A stretch of 64,000 nt of DNA, taken from contig NC_047073.1 in assembly GCF_902459465.1 (NCBI RefSeq), forward strand, positions 868,001 to 932,000. The letters run 5' to 3'. Positions 47,001-57,662 of the stretch are shown piece by piece (position 1 is the first letter of the stretch; each line of letters begins with the position of its first letter). Below the pieces are notes generated by a model. That model made no database searches and was not told the origin of the DNA. It saw only the letters and a program-made list of their open reading frames with translations. Made by a program: the position numbers and the translations under genes. This DNA is from Asterias rubens (Eukaryota; Echinodermata; Asteroidea; Forcipulatida; Asteriidae).

Positions 47001-50000
47001 ACAGCAGGCATTGAATCCTGCAACCAACTTACCCCCACCCCACCCAGATCGGAGTCTAGCCCAACATACCCACCACACAACCCAACTAAATTACCCCCTA
47101 CCCTGTTTGTTATACCTTACCTATGGTGATGTGGCTAAACCATACTAACCCCATGCAATCGTTCTCTCCCCCTTCTACTCTACCTTTCTCCCCTTGGATC
47201 TCTCCGTTTCCTCTTGGGATATTTTTTTCTGTTTTGGGCGGTTTCCTCGACCTTTTTTCTGTTTCTTATGAAACATCTCGCTGACCGTAGGGCAAACTAT
47301 CCTTACAGTGAAGCTACAACGATGTACACCCAGGCCACCCCGGCCGGAGGGGCCACGTACTACTCATCAGGACAGGCTCTTGCCTCTGGACCACTTGGAA
47401 GCATCCAGACCATAGGAGGGTCCAACATGTCTGTGGGTGGTACCACTATCGTTGGAGGGAACATCATCGGAGGGAATCTACTGGGAGGGCCGCAACTCAT
47501 CACGCAACAGGGGAATACGTATCTTTTACAAGGGCACACGATGGATGGAAACGGGCACCCTCTTACCCACACCACACGGGCATCACCCGCCACAGTAAGA
47601 CCACTGGTAGTTTAAAAAAAACCTTTTCAATCGATTCTTGTGTTTGTACGAATGTCGTTCCTTGCTGGATGCGTTTTTATTTTATTTTTTGTAGTCGTGC
47701 AGTTTCATGTAAGTTGTGCTTTTTGATTTGATGTAGTAGTGGAAGGCATTTTGAATAAATCTAGTATTAAAATAACAATAAAAAACAACAATTTGCAATA
47801 CCTTGCAAATGAACTCTGGTCAACCTTTGCACTTTAAGTAAAGTTTTGTGGTCTTTTCTTGAAAAAGTTTACAATCATTTGTCCATCAATAAAAAAAACT
47901 CTCAAGAAGTAAAATTTGCATGTTTATGTTTTCAGACTTAATTAAATCAGTGCTACTTTGATGTAAATTGGATGTGAAAAAAGTACTCAGAAAGATAACA
48001 GATCAATGAACTCTTAGAATTAGATTGTGTGGTAGGCTGTCAATGTCATCCCCTTCTTGTTTCTTTTTGATTTCTGATTATTGTCCTTTTCTTTCCTATT
48101 AGGTCCAGTGGTTGTTGGATAACTACGAGTGTGCAGAGGGTGTAAGTTTACCCCGAAGCACCCTCTTCAATCACTACATGAGGCACTGTCAGGAGCATAA
48201 GATCGACCCTGTCAATGCGGCCTCCTTTGGGAAGCTCATCCGCTCTGTGTTTCTTGGTCTGAGAACTAGAAGACTAGGAACAAGGTTAAGAACCTCAAAT
48301 CTTGTCTTGTTTATTTTTCCGTCTCTGGAAAGGTCTTTGGATCAAATATCAGAATACTTTACTTGAATCTAAATAGTAGGAGCTTTATCATCTGTAAATA
48401 TGTATTCTTTAGATTTTGTTGATAGCCCATTTTCTTTAGGTTTGCCAGCCCAGCTCTTTTTTTCCATTATACCGCTTGGTCTATCAAAATCCCCTGGAAC
48501 AGTAGTTAGTTCTTTAATGACAACCCATTGTCTTGTTAAACTCAGGGGGAACTCCAAATACCATTATTATGGGATCCGTATCAAGAGTTCGTCACCTCTC
48601 AATCAGTACCAGGAAGAGAGCGGCCACACAGCCATGAGACAGCAACCCATCAACTCTGCTAAGAGGTGAGTATTACAAACCCAACCTCAGTCCTATGGAT
48701 GCCTGGTTCCTTTTGGTACATTGTTTCTATGGGTACCTTGTTCCCATGGGTACCTTGTTCTCATGGGTACCCTCGTTCCTATGGGTACCTTGTTCTTATG
48801 GGTACCTTGTTCTTATGGGTACCTTGTTCCTATGGGTACCTTGTTCCTATGGGTACCTTGTTCTCATGGGTACCCTCGTTCCTATGGGTACCTTGTTCCT
48901 ATGGGTACCTTGTTCTTATGGGTACCTTGTTCTTATGGGTACCTTGTTCCTATGGGTACCTTGTTCATATGGGTACCTTGTTCCTACGGATACCTTGTTC
49001 ATATGGGTACCTTGTTCCTACGGATACCTTGTTCCTACGGATACCTTGTTCTTACGGGTACCTTGTTCCTTTGGGTACCTTGTTCCTATGGGTACCTTGT
49101 TCTTATGGGTACCTTGTTCCTATGGGTACCTTGTTCATATGGGTACCTTGTTCCTATGGATACCTTGTTCTTATGGATACCTTGTTCCTTTGGGTACCTC
49201 GCTCTCATCAGCACCTCGTTCTGATGGGTTTTACTCTAGAGTATGCTTTGCAAACTCTTCCTAAATACTTGCCTGAGGATTAAAGACAAACAGCAAGTTG
49301 TTTTTGAAAATAAAGCAATGATCTGACCTTTATTTTCCCTCAAGATTCAAGCCATCTCCAATAGGCAGCAAACAAGACGGCACAGAGGGAGGGGGGTCGA
49401 TAAGTGGGACAGCAGCCCAAGACCCAGTGCAGACTCAGACCCAGCAGCACCAGCAGTTCCTTGGGGATGCCTCTTTGGCTCTACCCGACTTCACCGAGCT
49501 CAAGTTTGGTACCACCCCTCTGCCAGATGGAGTAACGCATGATGATGTAAAAGCCTTCCAGAGCCTATACAGGGAACACTGTGAGGTGAGTGAGAGTAGA
49601 AATATAGTACCTCTTGATGCAACAAGAGAACAGAGGGGTGGACCTCTTCTTTTAGCAAAAAGTGTTACTGGGATCTTTTACGAGCATAACACAACGCACG
49701 GGCACAATGACTTTATGTCCCATCCGAAGGACAAAGCAATATTTGGTTAAGTTATTATTATTAAGTGTCTTGCTTAAGGACTCTCTTACCCACACTCTGC
49801 GGGTCAGAAACACCAAAGCTTGGGTCTGGTGCTCTAAACCTCTAAGCCAGGACACGTCAACGTGCGCATATTCGCCAGGCCAGTTCTTTACAATGTTTTT
49901 AAGTCTCTGTTAAAAACTCATTCATTTGAAGCTGCTTATTTGTAATCTGCTTATTTGTAATCTGCTTTATTTGTAATTGTATCTTTCTCTCATTTTCGCA

Positions 50001-53000
50001 TTAGATGCTTAACAAATGTCTTATTATTATTAATAACACAGTTTCTTTTATTCAAACAGGCAATCCTTGATGTGGTGGTCAACCTTCAGTTTGCGTTGAT
50101 TGAAGCATTGTGGCAAACCTTCTGGAGAAATCCTCCCACCGATGCACAGCAGAAGTATGTCACTCAATAGTTCATTTACTTTTTACAATTCAATACAGTG
50201 ACATTATATCCAAGCTCAATACACCATATTTTTTATCACTTCCGGGGTATACACTATTCGTCCTGCTCACTTTTAATTGGCGTTCTGTCACTTTTGTTGC
50301 GCGGTTGTTTTAAGTTGCTTTAGTTAAAAAATCTCCTTTATAGGTCTTACTGTCCGTGGTGGATATGATGCCTGTGCTGGTACTGTATTCCTATCTTTAA
50401 TAACTGTTTTGGGTTAGATTGAATATATCCACGGAAGTGCTACAACTGATTGACTGATTACTTGTATTGCTTTTTCCCCTGATACAACTAGTCAAACATG
50501 TGCTCTTTCATGTTTCATGTTATAGCAAAGCAAAAGTGAATCATTTAACTAATTCTGGAAATCAAAACGTAATTTTTCTGTTTTGTTTTAAACTTTTCAG
50601 CGAGGTGGATGTAGAGAAAAGACTTCCAAAAGCCAAGCTGATTTCTTTATGTCAGACTGATCCAGTGCAGGACTATGTCAAACACTACGACCATGTATTA
50701 TACCAGGGACTAGTCGAGGTACTAATACCGGATGTACTGCGCCCAATACCAAGTAAGTTTATAACAAGGTTATTCTTTTCATTTTTACAATGCGCCGTAG
50801 CACCTTGTAAACCCTTAAGTGCCACATAATTGGGTCTCAAAATTCATCACTGCAATTACCACTCTTTCTGAAAGTTTGTAAATACACCTTGTTTGGTAGA
50901 TACGTGCACTATATAAGACTTCGATATTATTATTATTATCCGATGAAATCTGTTACAAAAGCCTAAAGCCTTGTTCGTACTTGTGATACAATCTTTGACG
51001 TCAAATATTCACAATAAATAATTCACATCAGTTGACCTGTTCTCAACTCCTGCGAGAGATGCGCTGCGAAAGCAGGGTTTTGAGTTTGTTCGCATTTGCA
51101 TTCCCAGGAAGTATGAACCAGGTTTAGTGCTACTACTGATACAATTGCTGTGCAAAACGTGGATAAAGGCACCCTGTACTAAGAATAAACTGTCTTGTCC
51201 AAGAATGGGGTATCAGTAAGCCTTCATTCTGTGATCGTAACCTCGTATATTTATATCTTTATTTTTCTGTGTGCTTTCATCTGTGTTATCTCTTTCCACT
51301 TGAATGATTTTGTTACTCAAGTAAATCTGTTTAGGTGCATTGTGTTGTGTTGTGCTGTCGTTTAGCCTTTAAGAAAGACTCTGCTAGACTTGAAACGTCA
51401 GGACACTTAACTATAATATTTTCCATTCAATTTTAAAGGTTTAATTTTCTCAAAATAAAGCATCAAAAAAGGTGCAAGGGGTCTAGAGTAACAGCTTGTA
51501 AGGGCACAATGCTGCACATGAAAGCTGTATTTGTAAATATTTTATTATTTAAATGTATAAATAAAATTATGAAATAAGATATCAACCCTGAAATATTTAT
51601 TTGTAATGGTTTGAATTATTTTCAGGTGCCTTGACGCAATCCATCCGTAACTTTGCAAAGACGTTAGAGACGTGGCTCAAGAACAGTATGACGGGCATTC
51701 CACAAGATATGATCGGCCTCAAGGTAAGAACTTGATTGAGCATTAAGCAATTTGCCGAGCATTAGGCAGTTTTCGTCGTCTTTGGGGTTTCCTCCTACAT
51801 CTAAAACTGAAACTTCCTTCTTCATCGGGTTTTTGGCTAGTTCAGTGAGAGTCCTTGGTTATAACCAGAATAAATTAAATGAAATGACGTGGCATGGCAT
51901 GGCTGCAATGCATTATCTTTCCTGTATTTGACTGGCATTGCTCTTTTTATCCTGTAGGTTGGGGCCGTGACAGCCTTTGCTCAAACCCTCCGCCGTTACA
52001 CCTCACTCAATCACTTAGCCCAGGCAGCCAGAGCCGTTCTGCAGAACACCTCCCAGATCAACCAGATGCTCAGTGATCTCAACCGGGTGGACTTTGCAAA
52101 TGTACAGGTTGGTGTTAGTGCAGTGAGAAATAATCAATTAACAATTTCAATGTGGAATCAAAATAGACTATTATATACAGGCATCTAACTCTTCTGCGGT
52201 TTTCCGCTTTCATTAAATAGAAATCCGTCATTACGAAAAAAACTCAGCGTTTAAAAGTTATCAAGCTGCTTGAAAACAAAATCTGTGTTGGATGCTCTGC
52301 TAAAGTTTATAGGGCCACTGATTTTCCGTTTCAGAAAAGTGCAAATTCCGTTTGGCAAAAACATGAATTCCGTTTCAGGCACAAAAAATTCCGTTTCATG
52401 TTTTTTTAATTAGATAAAAGGTTGTTTAATACCCAGGGACACACTTATAAAAATCAATTTGAGATAAGTTGCACTGTTGACTTCGTAAAATGTTCATTTG
52501 AACTGACAAAAGTTCAAAAAAATACTTTTTTTATAATTGTGGATTATTTTGTATACTGCTGTTCTAAAAAGGTTGCACTGTGACTGCAGTATCAATGCAC
52601 ATGATGTGATAGACTTGATTCCAAGTCTAAAACTGCAGTTGATTCTCTGCATCAGCCACATTGTAGGCTAATGACAGGAGTGTATCCACAAGAGGGCGCT
52701 GTTTCAGCATGATCAAAGACTTGGGAACAAGTCTATGGACGTGACCATTCTCCATCCACAAACAAAATGTCAGCCATTTTGTTTTCGCTTTGGCGACAGA
52801 ATGTTGACAGTTTACGGTTTTATTTTAGACCTTTCCGAGATGAAAAAACATTGTATGTGTTCTTATAGATCATAGGTAAGCTAGTTTGTGTATTATTGTT
52901 GGTAAAAGAGAGGGAGAAAATGCAATTTGGGTGAACAAAAAATGTTTGAAACGTGCCGCGAATAATGCCCTTTGCTTAACCATGTTAACAACGTGTGTAC

Positions 53001-56000
53001 ATCATGTGTGTAAACATTGAGGATGGTGTGAAGTAGAACAGAATGATCCACGGTTACGATCTCGTACTTTTTAATGGTCTGATTTCTGATGCCTTTTTAG
53101 TTTAACAAAAAGAATCTTAATAAAGAATGCAATTTCAATAGTTTTGGCGTCAAGAAAAAAAAAAAAATCAAATTTTCTGAAATCCCGTTTTCCGTTTCAA
53201 AGGGCGGATTCCGCGAATTCCGTCCGTTTTCCGCGATCGCGGAAAATCAGTGGCCCTAAGTTTACACATTACAAAAACACAAGTTCTCGTCAGAAAGCAT
53301 ACCTAGTACACATTTTTTGCACAGTATTGTATTGTGTGAATGCTCATTCATGTTTGTTGATACTAGACTCTGTTTTTGTCTTTTTCATAAAGAAGGATTT
53401 TGATAAAATACATTTTTTTTCATGTAATGTCAATGTAGATTTTCATGTTGTTTTGTGATAATCAGGAACCAACTTCATTACTCTGCTTACTGCCGAATTA
53501 TGTGCTCATGATCACCATTCTCTGCTTACTGTGCAAGAACCAAATATCTGCGCTTGCTGTGTAAGCAGACAATGTATGCACGCACGCAACAATGTTCTGC
53601 TAACCCGTGAAATATGCTTAACGTAAGCGCAGAATTCCCTACTTTTGTAAGGATCGATTATTTGCTTACGGTAACGCAGCAATGAAATTGGGTCCAGGGC
53701 CCAATTTCATTAAGCTGATTAGTCAAATGTTCTGCTTGACAAATTTCTCTGCGTAGCACAGAATTAAAGTAAATAAATTCTCAAAGCTAAAACATGCAGG
53801 AATTTGCTGCACCTCAATCCAAATTGACAAACCTCACTGCATTGACTTTGAATGTTTTTGTGGTTACTGTGTGAGAAACTGAATTGTGTCTCGCTATTTC
53901 TCTGTAAAGGAACAAGCATCCTGGGTGTGCCAATGTGATGACCAGATGGTACAGCGTCTAGAGCAGGATTTCAAATCCACCCTACAGGAACAGAACTCAC
54001 TGGAGCAGTGGGCCGCATGGCTAGAAGGGGTGGTCACAGAGGTCCTGGAGCCCCACGAGAACTCACCAAACTTTGCCAAGGCAGCTCGGCAGTTCTTACT
54101 CAAGTGGTCTTTTTACAGGTAAGCTAGGAGAGATCACAGATTGAGTGTTGCCACTTTTTTTCTTGAATCATGACCAAAAACCGAAATAATATATTTTGAC
54201 GTTAAGTGAAGACGCCTGTTCACACTTGCATTTCCTACCATTGGAGAGTCCCTCTTGTTCTATTTTGACCGGTGCCTTTGAATGGTTTTCTATCAGATTA
54301 AAGTCGCCTTTACAAATACTGTGTTATTATTATTAATATTATTATAAGAAGTGGCATTCACAGACAACCCTTTCTGTAAGTAGGGTCTCACTTTTTAAGT
54401 TTTTCAGGAGTTTGTGAGGACGTGAAAGAAACAAAAAACAAAGAAATTGAATCAGAGTAAATTAGAGAGCTTTCTGTTGTTCGTTCTGATAGTTCCATGG
54501 TGATCCGTGACTTGACGCTGCGTAGTGCCGCAAGCTTTGGGTCGTTCCATTTAATACGTCTGCTCTACGATGAATTCATGTTCTACCTGATTGAGCATAG
54601 GGTGGCGGCAGCCACAGGAGAAACCCCTATTGCCGTAATGGGTAAGTCCATTTTTAGTTATTTTATAAGATCAAAGGGTATTTACTGTGTCCTTTGATAG
54701 TTGCTTACACATGTGTGTTGAGTGGGTTACCAGTGGAAATACTATTGATTGTGTACCTATTGCATAGAGTTATATATAAGAACTAGAGCGCGCACTGGCC
54801 TATATACGCCCCCCGGTATGCGAGCAGGCGGCCATTTTCTAAGTTGACAAAACAGCTATCTCACAGCGTGTGTTTGTGCGGCCATTTTGTAAGTTGAACA
54901 AACAGCATCGCGTGAGCGTTCAATAAAAAAAACCTCAAACGTGTATTTCATATTCAACGCGCGTGCAGAATGACGCGCTTGTCATGTTGCGGTCCCGTGG
55001 CGTTTGTGCACGAAGCATCACTCGTGCGCCCTCTAGTTCTTATATATAACTCTATGACCTATTGTGACTAGTTCCAGTTAAATCATATTTCTCTTTGTTT
55101 TTGCTGTAATATTTTTGCAAATAGCAAACGAGCAGGTTGTTATACTTGCATGGTGTGTTGCAGCAATTAACGTCAAATACTTACAATTCCTTTTTGCAGT
55201 TACCCAATTATTTAAGTTTGTGAACACTCATTTATGTTTGTTGATACTGTTTTCCTGTTTTTTTGCTGTTATATTTTTGCAATTAGCAAACGAGCAGATG
55301 GTTATAAATACTTGCATTATGTTTAACAGCCATTAATGTCAAATAATAACAATTCTTTTTGGCAGTTAAATCAAATATTTAACTTTGTGAATGCTCATTC
55401 ATGTTGGTTGATACTTTTTCCTGTTTGTTTTTGCTGTTATGTTTTTGACATTTCAATATTTTCAAGTCTTTCTTTTTGCTTTGCTGTACTCCATATATGC
55501 GTTTTCATTTCAGTATTTTGTTTATTAAAATCATTCTTGATTATCTTTGCTTTAAATATGTCGCCTGTATCAGGCCTGGAATTTTCATCTTTGAGAGGGC
55601 AAGGCCATTGTCATTTTGCAAAGGGCACTTCCATAGGACTACTTTAAAAGTCTATGGGATAAATTTGAAGGGGCACCAAGGCCAAGACCAAGGCAACAGA
55701 AGCCATGGCTTCAGTGGCCTCTGTGGAATTCCAGGCATGCTGTATTTGTTTACTTTGTTTTCCTTTTTACCAATATCGAAATAAATGTTCCTTTGATTTG
55801 AATGAAATTGATTAGCCCAGAGTGTTAAACTTTTACTGCAGGGAATGTTTTCACAGTTTCTAGGCTTTCAAAACTATCAATTGTTTAGTATAAAGTTCAA
55901 TATATGTAATTTAGCTGCAGGTTTACTTGAATAAATGTTACATTTTAATTGGTTATTTAATTCTGGCATTCAACAAGGCCCTCCAAAGGCCAAACTCAGA

Positions 56001-56494
56001 CTTGTGATTCACTCATTTTCAAGAATAGAGTCCCCATTCCGTCAGGGAAAACAAATCTCTAACCTCCATTGGAATATGGGTGCATCACAAAACTAAGTAT
56101 GAATGTGGGGACCCTTTTTAAGGTTTTTACATTTACCTGCTAGGTTTTGGAACTTTGTAAATTATATGTTGAAATCAAGGTTAGGTTTATTTGTAATAAT
56201 TATTAAAAATTATAGAGGATTAGAGCTAAGTTTTGTTATTTTTTATTTATTTTATTTAAATGCTCTTTAGCAACAGGAGGCCTAAGAATTAACTCTGTGA
56301 ATGCCTCATTCCGCAACTTTAACAAACTGATAATTTATTGTACTCTTTACTTGTCCCCAATGACAGACAAAGTGGACCTGGTGGAACCACCCTTGGCCAA
56401 CTCATTACCCACAACCAACAGTGTCAATACCATCATTATCAATGCTCCTACCCCTGTAGCTAACTCAGCGCACAAGATGGTCAACAACAAGTGA
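44058..56494 (+). CDS. RFX3: RFX1/2/3-group transcription factor (13 coding exons)
   Basis: Winged-helix factor that binds X-boxes and drives ciliary gene expression (family knowledge). Coding exons: 44058-44205, 44754-44916, 47291-47594, 48103-48284, 48546-48665, 49345-49585, 50060-50154, 50601-50752, 51626-51723, 51958-52107, 53910-54118, 54493-54641 and 56367-56494; phases agree, 712 aa (human RFX3 about 749). ATG at 44058 has an in-frame TGA two codons upstream. Residues 1-200 are Gln/Thr/Gly-rich (activation region). The DNA-binding domain is about 206-280 ([39 protein letters not shown]). The conserved B, C and dimerisation regions follow ([83 protein letters not shown]). The tail after ETPIAVM is short (about 42 aa) and lacks the acidic stretch of vertebrate RFX1/3. 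'RASPATVQWLL' joins as in RFX1; the gene is probably the single pre-duplication orthologue. Confidence 0.94.
44478..44675 (-). repeat. Family C repeat plus tRNA-like SINE head (reverse), RFX intron
   Basis: 44478-44600 shares 'aagggcaaggccatttt' and 'gcaagggcacttcca' with family C. Read on the minus strand, 44672-44588 looks like a tRNA head (tcgttggtctagttggtaga, ...ctcttgaattcc, gggtgtgggtccaaatccc). A degraded relative is at about 28983-29040. Confidence 0.6.
46187..46537. repeat. hAT-like MITE with 8-bp target-site duplication, RFX intron 2
   Basis: Ends caggcctgagcgac and gtcgcccaggccta are inverted repeats, with subterminal cgac(a)actagtcg motifs. Flanks gaactgtc (46179-46186) and gaattgtc (46538-46545) match at 7 of 8 bases, as expected for a hAT-type 8-bp duplication. 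Non-autonomous; no ORF. Confidence 0.75.
48690..49222. repeat. 17-bp minisatellite, about 31 copies, in RFX intron 5
   Basis: Unit ttgttcctatgggtacc with variants (tcttatg, tcatatg, tcctacgga). It starts about 25 bp after the donor of the DNA-binding-domain exon (48665). Because 17 is not a multiple of 3 and no frame has a stop, three overlapping + strand ORFs of 167-205 codons appear; they are repeat artefacts in an intron. Confidence 0.95.
49640..49860 (-). repeat. tRNA-derived SINE (family 1), reverse, RFX intron 6
   Basis: Read on minus: tRNA-like head (acgtgtcctggcttagagg, cgcagagtgtgggta), 'aagcaagacactta', 'ttcggatgggacataaagtc' and 'cgtgcgttgtgttatgctcg'. Interrupted by a short ttattatta stretch. 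Confidence 0.65.
50788..50940 (+). repeat. SINE-like repeat (family 2) with ATT tail, RFX intron 8
   Basis: Matches 17090-17280: tgcgccgtagcaccttgtaa, 'cttgtttggtagatacg', 'actatataagacttcgatat' and an attattatt tail. Confidence 0.65.
50956..51127. repeat. MITE (family A), RFX intron 8
   Basis: ctaaagccttgttcgtactt at the left and aggaagtatgaaccaggttt at the right are inverted; the interior 'aataattcacatcagttgac' and 'ctcaactcctgcga' match the 7552-7731 copy. Confidence 0.7.
52311..53257. repeat. 947-bp hAT-like non-autonomous element with 8-bp target-site duplication, RFX intron 10
   Basis: Terminal inverted repeat agggccactgattttcc / ggaaaatcagtggccct (17 bp, perfect). Flanks aagtttat (52303-52310) and aagtttac (53258-53265) match at 7 of 8. 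Subterminal 'ttccgttt' motifs recur at both ends. No transposase ORF. Confidence 0.85.
54763..55056. repeat. hAT-like MITE with perfect 8-bp target-site duplication, RFX intron 12
   Basis: Terminal repeats catagagttatatataagaa + ctagag and ctctag + ttcttatatataactctatg are perfect inverted copies. acctattg flanks both sides (54755-54762 and 55057-55064). The interior is CpG-rich and carries two 'gcggccattttntaagttga' segments. No ORF. Confidence 0.93.
55095..55450. repeat. About 162-bp tandem duplication in RFX intron 12
   Basis: 'gcaaatagcaaacgagcagg' ... 'gtgaacactcatttatgttt' ... 'gttgatactg' (from about 55115) recurs from about 55277 as 'gcaattagcaaacgagcaga' ... A third fragment of the same family lies at about 53326-53400 (gtgtgaatgctcattcatgt). 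Confidence 0.8.
55571..55738. repeat. Family C foldback element, RFX intron 12
   Basis: caggcctggaatttt at the left and aattccaggcatgc at the right are partly inverted; the interior matches 44478-44600 (gagggcaaggccattgtcat, aagggcacttcc). No coding capacity. Confidence 0.65.
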
Positions 56495-57179
56495 TGAGGA
56501 CTTCCGCCTGTGTCGTCCTCCCTACTACCCCCACCTTCACCACACAGGTATACGGCAAGTCCGCTTCTGTACGTACTTTTGGTTTTTTTTAGCTCTTGTG
56601 GTTTCCTGTTTTCGACAACAAAATGTATTTGAGATTTTTATTAGTGAATTTTCACAAAGTGAGCAAAGGTTTGGGATATATATACTAAAGGTCGGTTATT
56701 TTTTGGTGGGATACAACGTGTTTTCTATATTGTCCCCATCAGAAGAGTAGTTTTCCTTGTGTGATAAAATACCCCGATTGAGGTTCGACTACAGACTTGC
56801 ACCCAATGTGGTTAACCTCGGCACCATAAACAATCTGTTAGACAGGGTAGGATCCAGTTAGCATAAGAGTATATTATTATATATTGGCACCTGATTGACG
56901 TATATACTTATAGCCCCATTGGGAGAAAGGGTTTCAAATAGTATCGGAGTATCTAGTTTAAGCGGTTCTTGTGACTTGCTCTGTTCCCTCCAGCTGTAGG
57001 TACCGTTAGCTTGGCCTGAAATACCCACTGGCCAAAGACCACTGACTCATGTTAGACCTAGGCCAGTATTAAACACTTTTGCTAAACAATTAATAATAAC
57101 CGTTTTTATAACGCGCCTTTTTTCCAAAGGATACAAAGCGCCAGGTATTTACTGCTAGGTGAGTGGGACAAAGTTTGAA

Positions 57180-57475
57180 TTATAAGAGCTAATCCATGTA
57201 ATGGTTTTCAAGGTGCTGTGGCGCATTATGGTGCTTATCCAGCCAGGAACACCGGGGCGAACCCCTTCTCTTTTCGATAAGTGCACTGGGTTCTTTTACA
57301 TGCCTTTACACAACACATGGGACCAACGGCTTTATGCCCAGCAGAAGGAGGAAGCAATGGTCAAGTGTCTTGCTTAAGGACACAAGTGTCATAGCTGGGG
57401 ATTTGAACCCACACTCTGCTGATCAGAAACACCAGAGTTTGAGTTTGGTGCGCTTGGCCACAACACTTCCACATG
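57180..57475 (-). repeat. tRNA-derived SINE (family 1), reverse
   Basis: The longest family 1 copy. Read on minus: head gttgtggccaagcgcaccaa, gatcagcagagtgtgggttc (box B), 'gacacttgtgtccttaagca', 'cataaagccgttggtccca', 'taaaagaacccagtgcactt', 'gaaaagagaaggggttcgcc' and 'ccggtgttcctgg'. Confidence 0.75.
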
Positions 57476-57509
57476 AATCCTATAAGCTTTGCAATTCCAA
57501 ACCTCCTCA

Positions 57510-57662
57510 AAGCTCAGGGCTTGATTTTACATAGCTCTAGATTCATCTTAAGATGGGTTGTCAGTATGACCATGAGTGATTTGTAGTGCGACATCTCATT
57601 TTGCTAAGCAGTTAAGATTGATACACACTTAGATCATTTTTTAGCTCTTTGTGAAATAAAGC
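57510..57662. repeat. MITE (family E)
   Basis: gggcttgattttacatagctctag and ctctttgtgaaataaagccc are imperfect inverted ends. Its reverse complement aligns along its length with the family E element in the 742-bp unit (gatctaagtgtgtatcaatc versus gatcttaagtgtgaatcgatc), and so shows where the family F element has interrupted that copy. Confidence 0.7.

Noticed and set aside
48666-49283. Three overlapping ORFs of 167-205 codons with repeats such as [11 protein letters not shown]
   Set aside because: They are the three frames of a 17-bp minisatellite inside an RFX intron; no start context or homology supports a protein.
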